Shown: piece by piece, positions 37,131 through 48,150 of the stretch | How positions within the stretch are numbered: the stretch's first letter is position 1 | Layout of the letters: the number at the start of each line of letters is the position of its first letter | NCBI GenBank assembly: GCA_002633005.1 | Contig: NMRA01000368.1 | Coordinates: 45,160 to 109,159 of the forward strand | Reading direction: 5' to 3' | DNA from: Phoronis australis | Taxonomy: Eukaryota > Phoronida > Phoronidae | DNA: 64,000 nucleotides | Made by a program: the position numbers and the translations under genes | Notes under the pieces: generated by a model | Told to the model about the DNA's origin: nothing | Databases searched by the model: none | What the model saw: only the letters and a program-made list of their open reading frames with translations

Positions 37131-37649
37131 TTTTCTAAGGTCAGCAAGGTCTTTGATATCACGCAGACGGTATTATATAAACCATCCCCGGAGAACAATG
37201 GGTTTGCAGAGAACTTAGAGTAGTTTACTAAAAGCGAATGTTCCATTGATTCCTCGTCGGGAAAAGCTACATGCATTTGTTCTGAGCGTTTGTCGGAGCG
37301 TCGCATTACACAGAACAAGACATGTCTATTTTTCATTGCTGTCTTAAATATCGAATAACATTATTTGTGTAGTGAACTAACAGTTTCATTTAAAAATACT
37401 GACTGACTGTCGGTTTGCGCCCAATGTCGAGTTATCCGGTTTCAGGAAAAAATAGCAGTGTAATTGAAAATATGGCTGCGTTTCAGAACTTTCGCTAACT
37501 CATGTTGCAAAACACAGTACTGTTTAACACGAAAGGAACATTTCTGTCTATCAACACTAACTACTCTTAATCACTACAGCAGGTGATGAAAATGTCATTT
37601 TGGGGTCGCAGTGCGATTATTTGCTTATTATGCGCGTCTGTAGATCAAA

Positions 37650-37803
37650 CATGAGCGGCGCAGCACTGAAAAAAGTGGGGGGAGGGGTGCTAAAGCTCCT
37701 ACGGCCGCCCTGTGGTGCACCGCCTATAGACAATGTGCGGCGTTGCACTGAAAAAAGTGGGGGCTATAGCCCCCCCCAGCCCCCTATAGGTGCGCCGTCC
37801 ATG
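37650..37803. mobile_element. Two tandem copies of a 70-80-bp palindromic MITE (family C)
   Basis: Copy 1 (37650-37728) and copy 2 (37731-37803) both run from a CATG/AATG-type GCGGCG start through GCACTGAAAAAAGTGGGG to a CGCC end. The two halves are inverted repeats. A third copy is at 42483-42552. Closely abutting copies suggest self-targeted insertion or local duplication. Confidence 0.7.
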
Positions 37804-38423
37804 TCAAAGCAGTAGTGTTTATTACAGTTCCAATTAAATCTGATACACGGGGTTATATCTTGCGAGACAGTCTATTAATTTTCAAAGCAAATCACCTCTA
37901 CATTATTTCCCAATACCACATCGTCTGCTTTATTCAGCAACAGGCCGGGTCATTGGCGAGACGGACCGACTTTATCCAGCTGATCAAATGGACTCGTCCT
38001 TCAGCCGACTCTGGTGTTGATTAACGCGAATTATACTTGGCTTAGCGGATTATTTAATGCATATTTCATTGATAGCTTGATTTTTTACTTTGAGGCTTAC
38101 AATTTGTTTTCCCCAGTTACCACGACAAATGCGACTCCCGTTTTCGCATTTTACATGTTCACCTAGACACCCCTAATAAGTTTGACGTTTAAAAAACATG
38201 GACTCGTCAATATACACCAGTCTTCGTGTGTAAGTCGGCGGTAAAGTACGCAGCGGAGTAAAGCTGCCGATCTCTGCCGGTGGATAGTTGTTGAAATAAT
38301 CTTTGACACAAGAATGCGCTCAAGGTAGGATTTAAGTTAACTACTGTCGACTGATCGCCTTCATTCAAATTTATCACCCTGGTTGATTTGAAATTGAACA
38401 ACGATCAAACTTTATCATTTCAG

Positions 38424-38485
38424 AGCGCTCTGCTTAGCGCTGGTAACCGCGTTCTGCTTTCTACCTGTGAAGAGTCAAGACTCAG
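38424..38485 (+). CDS. Candidate exon encoding a signal-peptide-like segment
   Basis: A 62-base interval between atcatttcag and CTCAG|gtaagc. One frame reads ALCLALVTAFCFLPVK then SQDS: a hydrophobic core followed by a small polar stretch, as in a cleavable signal peptide. No in-frame ATG precedes it before a stop, so the start codon would have to come from an upstream exon that I could not locate. It sits about 200 bases before the CpG-depleted domain begins, a position expected for the 5' end of a gene with a methylated body. It cannot be Wnt10 exon 1, because it is downstream and in the wrong phase. The frame could be chance; the host gene is unknown. Confidence 0.35.
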
Positions 38486-38636
38486 GTAAGCGATGTCAGT
38501 TCGAATTTTGGTATAGTAAATTTTCTCTACATTAAGTTAGGAACCATCCAACACCGGTCCCTGGTATTGAGAAAGAACGCGACTGACGTAGCGTCAACTG
38601 CTGTGTTTATTCTCTTGTTCACATGATTCTCTCTCG

Positions 38637-38666
38637 CGCACACACACACACACACATACACACAAG
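38637..38666 (+). repeat. CA microsatellite
   Basis: CGCGCA followed by an uninterrupted CA run and a CATACACACA tail. Confidence 0.95.
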
Positions 38667-39216
38667 CATTCATTCACAAAATACATCCATTCAGATAACA
38701 TTCATCTAGTATTAGGGTTCTTTTGTCGTGAACCACAGACTTCCCATCTAAATGTGTAAATAAATAATACTTGGTTTATAGTCGGCCTAATTTAAACTTG
38801 TTCTATTGGTTGTTTGATTTTTGCTTGTTGGCACTGAACAGGTATATTAGGTTATTTTCCAAACAGAACATTATAATTTATGGTGTCCAGCTTGGAAAAT
38901 TGACTGTCTGCTCTTTTGGAGTTGATGATAACTAAAGGGGGTCAAATTTGTTAGTATCATGTCCTTATCAAATTTTGGGTTTAAATTCAGTCTGCTGTGT
39001 AAAGACTTAATAAATCTGTGTTCCGTCCAAGAATTGAACTTTTGATTTATAAAAAAATAAGTGCAGATGGTCCCATACACATTGTATCAGAGGTGCACAG
39101 GCCGCTCATGTGGGCTCATTGCACTGATCACCTGGAACCATTCATATGCTTAATATTAATGTATAGTTAAAACTGAGCTGAGGACCTAGAAACCTGACTC
39201 AAGGGTTTAGCACTGT

Positions 39217-39288
39217 GACCCAGTGGGACTTGAACCCACGACCTCGAAAGAAAGTGGGCACCTATCATACTAGGCCACAACGTCTCTT
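39217..39288 (-). repeat. tRNA-derived SINE-like segment (Glu-like)
   Basis: On the minus strand: A-box-like TGGCCTAGTATGATAGG, a CTTTCTTTC anticodon-loop-like stretch and a perfect T-arm GTGGGTTCAAGTCCCAC. The acceptor stem is not conserved, so a pseudo-tRNA or SINE head is more likely than a working tRNA. Confidence 0.5.
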
Positions 39289-40796
39289 CAACTTATGATT
39301 TAGAACATTTGCCACTATGAAACTGGCATCAAAATGTTAAAAAGGTGACAAGTAATATTTCTGGTTTTGCCAAGACTGACAGTCCATGTTCATTGTTACC
39401 TGTGACTATACAATGGTTGTGGTTAAGATAACATGTCCTGACACTGATGACTGCCAACTTGAAGAGTGTTGGGCTCAAGCAAAAGCCCTGAAATTAAGTC
39501 CAGTTTGACCGAGGAAAAAATTGAGGCTGACGTCGTGCATGACTTTGAGTGGTCAAAATCAAAAGGTTTTCATGTATGATGGAAAACGGGTTATAGCTAC
39601 TTCAATGTTTTGTGTGAGTGTCAAGGAGGCCACTAATCAGTTGAACATTGCTGTCAATGTTCGATTTTGTCCACTGTCTGAATCTAAAAGCAGGGTTCAG
39701 TAAATGGAGATATTGCTATTCGGAATTCCCAATCAGTTAAGATTGTTTACCTTACCCCGAGTTGGGAATTTCATTACCTAGCAATCAAAAATTGTCCAGA
39801 ATGAAGGATTTCTTCAAATGTCTGGATAGTGAGACAGTATTGATGCTATCTCATTGAATAATAGATGTAAAAATGCAACTAGTTTTTGAAGATTGAACAA
39901 TTGATTGTCAGAAAGTTGTCGAATTTTATGTCTTATTAGTAATGTATGTAAATGCTGGAAAAGTTTTGTTCTTCTGGTTGTACTCTAGTTAGCAGTGCTG
40001 TGATGGTGCGTGTAAGGGCAATGCCAACGGCATGGCTTGTCATTGACTCTCCATCCTAACATTCCTGACACTCAGTGGCTGATCAACTATCATATCCCTA
40101 GCTAATGGTACCTAATGAGTACATGCTGGGCTTGTTCCAATTTATGCCTGTTGGTTGATGACCCTTCAAATTGTTCTCTCCAGGCCTTTAGATAACACCA
40201 CCTGTTGTGATTGAGACAGTGATGGATAGTGGCCACACTTCTGGTGTGGGAGGTCTCCAGCACCACTGCACCATCTTGGCAAATGGGAAAATGGGAACCA
40301 GTCCATGAAAAAAATAGTTAACTGATATGGGATTATGCAACTTGTCTGATGGCATTGATGTCAATGGGTGTGCCTTGTAGATTGGTAAACCATTTGCTGG
40401 TGATGTTTCCTTGTTGCATTCCCAGCCAAAATCAGTTTCTCAGGGGTTGAAAGAGGGTGGACTGTATAACTGAGCACCAAATTGGATAAGTAAGGGAGGG
40501 TGCGTCCCCTTCCTTCAGGGGGTTTGGGAGCCTTCCCGAGTAAATGCTTGGAAATTAAAAATATGTATTTCTGTGACAGCATATTGTTTTGCTATTCTGA
40601 ACGCATGTGAGCAAGGGCGAGGTGTGCTCAATACTTAGTGGGATATTATCGGGGTAAGAATTTGTTTGCAAAGCATTGTTAAAGGGGTAAGAGAATTCAA
40701 TCTGGGCGCAAAGTCAACCACTGAAATTAAGTAAATATATAGACGCTGAGGTTGGCCAGTAGAGAAATGTATAAAATAAACACAGAAAAATCAGGA

Positions 40797-40870
40797 GCCC
40801 CAACTGGGAATCGAACCACAGGTCTCTAGGTTGCCAGTCTAGTGCTCTTACCATTGAGCTACTGAGGACC
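40797..40870 (-). repeat. tRNA-Ala-like (GGC) pseudogene or SINE head
   Basis: The minus strand begins GGTCCTCAGTAGCTCAATGG. It has a D stem GCTC/GAGC, an anticodon arm CTAGACTGGCAACCTAG (GGC in the loop) and a B box GGTTCGATTCC. The 3' acceptor half (TTGGGGC) and part of the T stem do not pair, so aminoacylation is unlikely. Confidence 0.55.
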
Positions 40871-41204
40871 GGATATCTGTGTAATTACTGTTTAAAGCCA
40901 ACTGTATGTCATACATCCCGTGATCGGCGTTTTGCCTTTTTCACACGAGATTTGGACAATTATAGTATTATATAATTATATAACTGAAATTTAGAGAGAG
41001 TTCAGCTCCCTGTTAAAGCATCTAGCGGGTAAGCCTGGTGACTTATTGGAAACTTTCAAAGTCTTGCCAATTTTGAACTCTATACTAAATATGTGAATGT
41101 ATTTTTCCCCTTTTTTATAAATGATTAATAGTACTTATTATTGCTCGTCACTGTTTTCAAATTGCAGACATTACAGCTACCATGACACAATATTGGGAAA
41201 AATG

Positions 41205-41300
41205 TGTTCATTCAATGTCTTGAAAATTAAAAAAGGCAAGGTCCAAAAATTGTGCACATTCAACGTCTTGAAAATTGAAAAAAGGGTCAAAATTTCTGAG
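41205..41300 (+). repeat. Two-copy tandem repeat, 48-bp unit
   Basis: Units begin CATTCAATGTCTTGAAAATT (41209) and CATTCAACGTCTTGAAAATT (41257). The ATG/ACG difference is a CpG-to-TpG change. Confidence 0.75.
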
Positions 41301-42094
41301 AAAAAAATGTAAAAAAATGTTACAGAGTTGATCACAAGACTTGAAGACTTATTGTTCTCAAGACTTAGGGGATTTTTCTCAGATTTTCCTTAAGGCACGT
41401 ATTCTTCACTCACTCAGATGTTATGGTGATATCAATCAATCCTGGTTCTGTCCCCAGTTTAATGCAACAGTGGTGTCTCCCTTGAGTGATCAAGCAAGAT
41501 CCAAACATGCACTCCCTGTGTCACAGGTTGGATATTATTGTTCTTACTGGGTGGTCTTTCTCCACACTTGTAGTGTATCTTACCAAAAGATAAGTAAGGA
41601 GCTTTCAAAGTTTGTTCCAAACTTTTGACAAGGAGGATAACATAGCATTATTTTGTTTTAAAGAACTGGAAGGGAACTGTTGTTTTTTGTAGAACTTTGC
41701 TTATAGGTCAAAACCGTATTTGTCCGCTTCAATTAAGACCAGGAACACTTTGAAATTGGTCTCAATCTGGTCCTTACTTGGATGATAAGTAATTTTTGAG
41801 TTTGGAAAGAACTGATAGTTCCTTATTTGTTGAGAACTGGCTTAGTGCTTAAAATGACATGACACCATGCACCCTCTTGTTGAGCAACAATAACCAACTC
41901 TGTTGTGATCTTTCCAAGCTTTGAAATCATCTCCAAGTTGACTAAGGAAAATGGTAACTAGGTCGAAATCAAAAGTTGATTTTTGTGATGGAGGGTGGTT
42001 TTATAGCCACTGAAAATGATTGTTGTACAATTACTACTGACTGGATGTGATACAGTTGGAGCTCAAAATTGGGCTATTAGGCACTCATAGGGGC

Positions 42095-42160
42095 CCCAGA
42101 TTTTGAGAACCAGTGTGATGCCCATTATTCAGCTAGGAAAACTGGTTGTCAAAGTGTGGG
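42095..42160. repeat. Short hairpin repeat, family D copy 1
   Basis: GATTTTGAGAACCAGT and ACTGGTTGTCAAAGTGTGGG form an inverted repeat around a 25-base loop. The second copy is at 53100-53156. Confidence 0.6.
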
Positions 42161-42482
42161 ACCTTTGTAAGTGAATATGTCTGGCAGTTCGAGTGAGTGC
42201 GACTTCAACATTCCCACTCCCAATAGCTGGCAAAAATTCCACTCTGTCCACTGCTTCCATCACCCAGGTCAAAAGCGTTAGATGGTGGTATGGAGGATGC
42301 TGACCAACACTGGCAGGAACACATGTCTTGCTGGTGATCATTGCCTTTCGGTTTATTTTAACTAACAGCTTTGAAATCAATTTACTTGTTGAACCCTTGG
42401 TTTGATAGATCCTGACCACTGGCGAAATCAGTTTGTTTAACTTTGTGCTGTGGTATCTTGATCTAACATGTAGGGTACGGTA

Positions 42483-42552
42483 CATGGGGGGCACAGCACT
42501 GAAAGAAGTGGGGTCTATAACCCCTCCAGCCCCGTATAGTGTGCCGCCCATG
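42483..42552. mobile_element. 70-bp palindromic MITE, family C copy 3
   Basis: CATGGGGGGCACAGCACTGA to GTGCCGCCCATG, a near-complete inverted repeat, related to the tandem copies at 37650-37803 through GCACTGAAAGAAGTGGGG. Confidence 0.75.
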
Positions 42553-42655
42553 CGGTAGTGGTTTGGTTAGTGCCTGTCATTCACTTTTAAATGCCCACGC
42601 TTGACTTAGCACCCACTCCCAATGTATATGATCATGAACTTCCTTGTAAGCCATA

Positions 42656-42806
42656 AGCAGATCCAGGGGGTCAAGGGGGTCTGGCCCCCCCTTCTCTCTT
42701 GGTTTGGCGTTATCAAATCTGGAATTTTCAAAATGTTGACTTGGACTCCTCTGTTTTAAAAAAATCCTTGATCCAATCCCATTTAAAAAATCCTAGATCT
42801 GCCCTT
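42656..42806 (-). mobile_element. Family B element copy 2 (CpG-decayed)
   Basis: Reverse-oriented relative of 26641-26789. On the minus strand it starts GGCAGATCTAGGATTTTTTA and ends GACCCCCTGGATCTGC. Where the other copy has CGGATCC, GTCGGG and GATCCGCC, this one has CAGATCT, ATTGGA and GATCTGC. Confidence 0.75.
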
Positions 42807-42839
42807 GTAAATGCCGGTGTGTTTGTGAATGCCGGGCTC

Positions 42840-43640
42840 GCAAAGAATGTTACCTTTTGGCAAGCAACCATCAGTTTTTCTGGGCAACTTCCGTATTCTA
42901 ACTAGATGGGTTTCAGATACCGTTTACGGAGAGAGATGTGAAATAGTTGGTTTTGCTCATGCGCATTCTAATTTCATTGAACTTGTGCATGAAAAATTGT
43001 GGAAGCATTTGCGTAAGTGAATCGACATTTTGAGAAAACACCCATCTCAAAAGTGTCGTTCTTAAGCACCAATACTTGGCTTAATGCCTCCTCCTGATTT
43101 TTGAATTTCCTAGTTTTAGTGCCTTGGGCATTAACGAATAAGATTTTGAGAAACGTAAGAAGAATTAGAAGATTTACGACTCTTGCATTTTTTAATTCAT
43201 GAAATGAAGCCACGGGAAAATAGGCGTGCTGTGAGATACGAAACTAAAGATTTTTGTCCCACTTCACTTGACACAACGGTGCAAACTTGTTACTGCACAG
43301 CGACAATCAGTCTGATGTCACGTTCAGACCTCTCACGTGGTTTTACACGTGCAGTGTTGTAGACTTTGTGCGAGGTTATGCAGCGACACGGTGATTTGTC
43401 GTGCTTCCTTTTCTCAGTTGGCAGGCAACTGGACTAACTATAATTCATGTTGCTATTGGACAATTCTGTTGGTTGTGTTGTCGTGGGATTGCACATTGTG
43501 GTTGATTTTTAAAGCGGCTATTGAACCGCGTTACAGGAAGCCTTCTGATTTAAACCGCTTCGTTCCTTCAGTAACATCCAGTTTAACTAACTTAAAGAAA
43601 TAAATCAAGACGAATTTCACAATGGTAAGTGGTCTAATTA
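42840..43640. promoter_or_regulatory. CpG-normal patch within the CpG-poor domain; candidate promoter
   Basis: Between about 42.84 and 43.64 kb CpG dinucleotides return to normal density (for example CACGTGG, GCGACACGG and GAACCGCGTT around 43.33-43.54 kb) while both sides are depleted. In genomes with mosaic methylation, promoters of methylated genes stay unmethylated and keep CpG. A candidate + strand first exon ends at its right edge. It could also serve a divergent minus-strand gene over 38.7-42.8 kb. Confidence 0.4.
43400..43624 (+). CDS. Candidate first exon ending in ATG|gtaagt
   Basis: The sequence leads to TTCACAATG (ATG at 43622-43624) immediately followed by a consensus donor gtaagt. 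An exon whose last codon is the start codon is a common arrangement in animal genes, and this one lies at the edge of the CpG-normal patch. The left border is arbitrary because the transcription start is not visible. No second exon could be assigned. Translation straight through the donor gives only a 57-codon frame, so splicing is the better reading if the gene is real. Confidence 0.3.
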
Positions 43641-43695
43641 TGAAGTTGTTTTTTGTAATGGAAGGAGGATTTATGCTCTGCCTTAAATTTTTTTG

Positions 43696-43929
43696 TTATT
43701 TAAGCCATCGCCAAAAATTGATCTCTTTACACATTCTTTCAATTCTATATGTATTTATTAGCGTGACATCGTCTGAACCGTATTCCAGCCAGTAGTACCT
43801 TTCATATTCCTTCTGTGACCATTCATCTTGAAAATATTCCCATAGCGTTGTTTTTTTGTATGTAGCCTTTATAGTGGCTGCCAAATTCTCACAGCCGATT
43901 TGAGTTGAGTTAGCTATGTGTTTATGTTG
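43696..43929 (-). CDS. Unidentified coding-like segment, possible C-terminal exon
   Basis: On the minus strand a frame is open for 77 codons and ends in TAA at 43696-43698. It has no upstream ATG. Its composition is markedly protein-like, rich in Trp, Tyr, Glu and Lys, with phrases such as STQIGCENLAATIKATYKK and LWEYFQDEWSQKEYERYYW, ending INFWRWLK. CpG is more frequent than in the surroundings (ATCGTC, ACCGTA, AGCGTT). Possible acceptors in the minus reading are ACACATAG at the left of ANSTQ and ATTTGGCAG before the Thr-Ile-Lys stretch. I do not recognise the family; a decayed transposon or host-gene terminal exon are both possible. Confidence 0.3.
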   Translation of the reverse strand, partial: QHKHIANSTQIGCENLAATIKATYKKTTLWEYFQDEWSQKEYERYYWLEYGSDDVTLINTYRIERMCKEINFWRWLK

Positions 43930-46120
43930 TTATGGTGCCCAACTGTGCTCAGACCATAGAAAAAATATGCCAAAGATCCCAGACGTCCTGTGTAGTCATA
44001 ATGTCTTGTAAATGAGTGCTTGCACTGTTTTAGTTAGAAATTATATCAAAATTTCAAACCAATTGATAAACAGGCTGTAATTTTCCACTGCTGTTCTCAA
44101 TTTTGATGATAAAACTTTCTCGTGAAAATCTGTTGTTGCTTCCAAATGTTAAGCAGTGCTTTCATTAAAATAGACTATACCATGCTTTGTTCTCATGAAG
44201 TCATCTTTTGTCAGTGATTACATGGGGGTGAAGGGGTACAAAACCTATCTGGGCCAGGATCATTGAAATTCCAAACCCACTGGATTATGTAGGTCCAATT
44301 CAAGCTAAGAATTAAGGGGGGGGGGGGGTGGCATATGGCCCCTACCCTGTAGCTCCCTGTTTTGAAAGAATCTCATACATTTATTTGGGAAACTGCAGCC
44401 CTGAATGTTAATATAATATTTTGACTGAAATTAGTGAATTACATTCAGAGCAATGATTTAACTAGTGCAAGTACTTTACATTGATTCTCAGGAGGCACAG
44501 GAATGGTGGTTTGAGAAGGCACATATGCTTGCATCATCACCAGTATTGGATTGGATGCATGTAATATATGAGCTGTGTGGGTTCTTTGGTGTTCTGGCTG
44601 GAGTGTAAATTTGAGTGAAATCAGGGGTCATCTGTTGAAAGCTGACCTCAGTGAGTGTCTGCCTTGTCAGGTGTGGTTGGCAGTAGGTCAGAAAGATTCC
44701 CCTTGACTGAATCTTACACTTGTCCCTGCCATTAATGATGTCTGTGGTGTTGAAGACCAGCTAACCTGGCTGGTGTTTGTGGTCCACCTGTTGAACTTTG
44801 ACCCATTTATTGATGTAAATTATGATGGATGATTCCCTTGTCAGACACTGGAGAGGACATCCCAGCTACAGTGCAAGACAAAAGTAATCAGACAAAATAC
44901 TTCAGGATACTTAATTTCTTATACAACAAACTTTCTGGAAAAGACTATTATGATGAGGAAATTATGGAAATAATGGAATGGTTTAGCCATCTTACAACTT
45001 TCCTGTTGATTTGCCTTCATTCTCAGTTATGAGGTTAAGCCACTCTGCAGACTTCAGCCCAGCCGGCAAGTCAGGGAATTCTGGGTCTTTGTGTCTGAAT
45101 ACTTTCGTATTGTACTGTAGTTGGCAGTGGGCTTTGATGTGTTAAGTCATTTTAACTGAATAAAATTTACAAGTCCTTTCAAGGAACATGTTTTTTGACA
45201 AAAGTTATATTGACCACTACCTAATAGTTATTGAAATAAAAATGAAGCCGTTTTCTAAGGAGAAAAAAGCTGTGAAGTCCATTCCAACCTCAATGTGATC
45301 GTAGAATATTAGAAGGATTAGTTTTCTTTATTTCGCAACTTGATTTTTTGTGGCTGTAAAATTAAACCAAAACACACAAGAATTGCTGTTGTGTGAAAGG
45401 GGATGTCCCAAAGTAATAATCAAGTTACCAAAACATTGCTCAGTTTACCTTCAAGCAATTATTCAGCTATTTCGGACAAGAACAGTTACAAGTAATGCCA
45501 TTTTTTACTCATAAAATGCTAACTGCAGAGCTCTATAAATTATCATAACTTTACCAAGGTTGCTTTGTGGCTGCAGCTCAATACAAACTACTATAGCTTA
45601 CAAATTTTGCATGTTATCTTCTGTGAGAAAGATGGTCATGAAAAAGTTCTTGTTTCCCCTATATTTTAAGATGGTTAGGTGAAGACCTGTGTATACAATT
45701 TGGGTGACCAGTGGAAAATTTTCAATGTTGTCTAACGTATGCACGCACTTGTGCACTGCACCAATACTTTGACGAGTGCATTTATGTGTAAGAACCACTC
45801 CTATCTCAGCAGCTCAATGGGAAATAGCTCAGATGTCATGATCGAAAGTTTTGGTGCATTTTAGCTCATTTTTTCACTTTTTATATCAGCTCTGAAACAG
45901 CACTGATCAATGCCAAATAGCCACTTCAAGTTTTACTTCAATGCCTCTCTGATTCTATACAAGGCTGCGTGTCAATATGGCACTTGCTGCCCAGTTGCTA
46001 ATCACTAGTTTACATCAAAGCACGATCGTCATATCTTCATTCTGATGCCAATATCTGCTGTGTAGTGAGTTAAAACAATGCCCAACAGCTTGTTGGAGAA
46101 TAGTGCACGAAGCATTGTAT

Positions 46121-46210
46121 CCGAAAGTTTCATTTGAAACCGATCAGCCATTTCTGAGATATGATGTTCAGAATTTTGCCAAATTTGGAATTTTTCTAGA
46201 TTCCTACAAA
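46121..46210 (+). repeat. Dispersed repeat family R1, copy 3
   Basis: GAAAGTTTCATTTGAAACCG, CAGCCATTTCTGAGATATGA, TTTTGCCAAATTTGGAATTT and TTTTTCTAGATTCCTAC in family order. Confidence 0.75.
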
Positions 46211-48150
46211 ATCCTAATAGTCTCGTATTGATATTTCTAACCAAATTAAGTCGCAAACTCTATTTACCTTGGAGTAGCTGAAGTGTCATGTTAGACTATC
46301 ATGTTTGCATTGTCAAACCTTGCTGATTAGCTGACAACTAATTTCCAAGAACACATCACGTATTAATGAAATCTTCTCTCTGTGGTAAGACAGTGCTGTT
46401 CTATTGATTAGCTCTAATTCCTATAGTTGTCAGCACAGTAATTCTATGTTTAAAGACTGGCACTGCAGACAGAAGAGCCGACTGTTATAGGGCAAAGGAA
46501 CAGCTAGAATTTTTTCTGCTTAAATGTTTTGAGGAGAAGCCTGGTTGCAAATATCTGTTAAAATGAAACGAAGTACTGATTTTAAGAGTTTGAGCGTGAC
46601 TGTACGACATATTTGAAGAAAAAAATGCCAGCTTTTGAATTATTGTTGTCTCGGTACTTTAGGGCACATTGCGGTGGATATGTGAACATTTATATTCATG
46701 TTTTTTCACAATAGCCTATGGTTTCTCCAAATCAATGCTTCACCAGTTCTACATGTTATTCCTTAGTTTGCCACAAAGAAGTTCTGGAGCAGTTAATGTC
46801 ATTCATAACAACATTAGTTTTTTCCGGATTTTCCCTCATATAAAGTGACGACGGGGAACAAAGCTGAGCGTCTGCTCCACGCCCGTTTGAATAATACGAG
46901 TGAATGTTGATTTCCCACTCATATTGTGCATTTTCTACTCGTTTATGTGAGTATTTACTTGATTATGTTGCCGGTATATACGATCATGTACATGGTTATG
47001 TTGCTGGTATATACGAGCGTGTACTCGGATGTTGAGCCATGGGAAGGTCCGACAACAAGGTTTTTGAGAACTGACTTCTTTAAGCAGGCCACAAAATTGG
47101 TCTTTGCGTTTATACACAGGAAGCATCATGGCTGTTCTCAGACAGTGGCTTCCTGTTGAAACACTAGGGGGAGTTATATTGGTATATAGTCTTTAGTGTT
47201 CAAGAAAAAAATTTTGCATTGGGACACAGATTTATCGGGATTCTGAGTTATACCAAATTTTGCTATACTAAAACTTGGAAACATTATTCATAACATGTGG
47301 TTCGATGATTCAATCAAAGTTACGAGCAATCATCTGTATCCTAAAACTACTAGTGCTGGTGTAGAGGTTGTACTGCACTGACTGTAGTGTCAGAGCCTGC
47401 CAATAGGGGCGACATAACTTTGCGTCATTCATGAATTCATAGGGGACTTGATTGTCCGTTTGGAGAACTAATTGTGGGTTTTATTGTGCAAAGAAAATAT
47501 TTCAGGGATTTCAGATTACATGGGAACAGCTGTATCTTCATACTAACCTATAGCAATGCACTTTAAGATCCACTGAAATCAATTTGTCTCAACTGACAAC
47601 TACTAATCTCAATTGACACCATTTGAGTCTTCTGAATATGTGGCTTGCCCTCAATTGACTGATAGGGACTGGGTTAAACCCTGAGACATTGGTCCTAATT
47701 GGAATGTAAGGTGGTCAAGTGGTCTTGTGGTTATCAGGGCAAAGTTTTGAGATGTAATGATAAAACACTTTCATGCTAACATTGGCCATCTATGAGTTGC
47801 GGTCATTATGAAAGGTTAACTTCGGTCCTCTATCGAAATTAACAACACCAGTTAACATGTCGGTTTAACGGTGTAGCTTTGGCCTGCTATGAGCGGTCAA
47901 CTTCGGTCAAATCAAAGTTATCAGCTGGGGCCATTGGTGTCGCAACTACTTCAATGGCAACAGCGTTCACTTTGATGTCATTAACTACTGAAGCCTATTT
48001 GACTGGTTCAACACTTTTCTCATACCAAAGTACATTATCTCACCGAGTTTAAACATTGTGTGGAGGACAAGCAAAATTTATTTTCTCTCTTTGTCTTAAG
48101 TAGCTGTGCTATTCTTAAAGGTCCTGTTTCCTTGACGGTATACTTTGATA

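Larger units (their letters stand above)
25728..38423. other. Intergenic region downstream of Wnt10; repeats, no gene recognised
   Basis: This CpG-normal region follows the Wnt10 stop codon. It includes the undefined Wnt10 3' untranslated region. No reading frame here matches a recognised family. Listed separately are repeats at 26179-26297, 26641-26789, 28896-28978, 30132-30271, 30631-30867, 30894-31848, 32586-32662, 32746-32822 and 37650-37803, a CT microsatellite at about 37100-37130 and three CTCF-like core sites. Frames of 80-120 codons around 29.1-29.9 kb and 34.1-34.6 kb occur on overlapping strands without splice support and are left unassigned. Confidence 0.6.
38486..42840. other. 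CpG-poor region without a recognised gene
   Basis: After a CA microsatellite near 38637-38666 the sequence is depleted of CpG and rich in TG/CA. It holds two tRNA-like segments, a two-copy 48-base tandem repeat near 41205-41300, a hairpin repeat (42095-42160) and transposon remnants (42483-42552, 42656-42806). A 140-codon minus frame (42129-42551) overlaps the MITE and has no family resemblance. The composition suggests a transcribed, germline-methylated region, possibly intronic. Confidence 0.55.

Noticed and set aside
38424-38485. The signal-peptide-like exon as exon 1 of Wnt10 or of a neighbouring Wnt6
   Set aside because: It is downstream of Wnt10 and in an incompatible phase, and no second Wnt exon was found in the window.
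39217-40870. Functional tRNA genes at the A/B-box-bearing segments
   Set aside because: The acceptor stems do not pair and the T stem of the 40797-40870 copy is partly broken, so they are better read as SINE heads or pseudogenes.
42129-42551. 140-codon minus-strand frame
   Set aside because: It overlaps a 70-bp palindromic MITE and shows no family resemblance; left as repeat-derived until searched.
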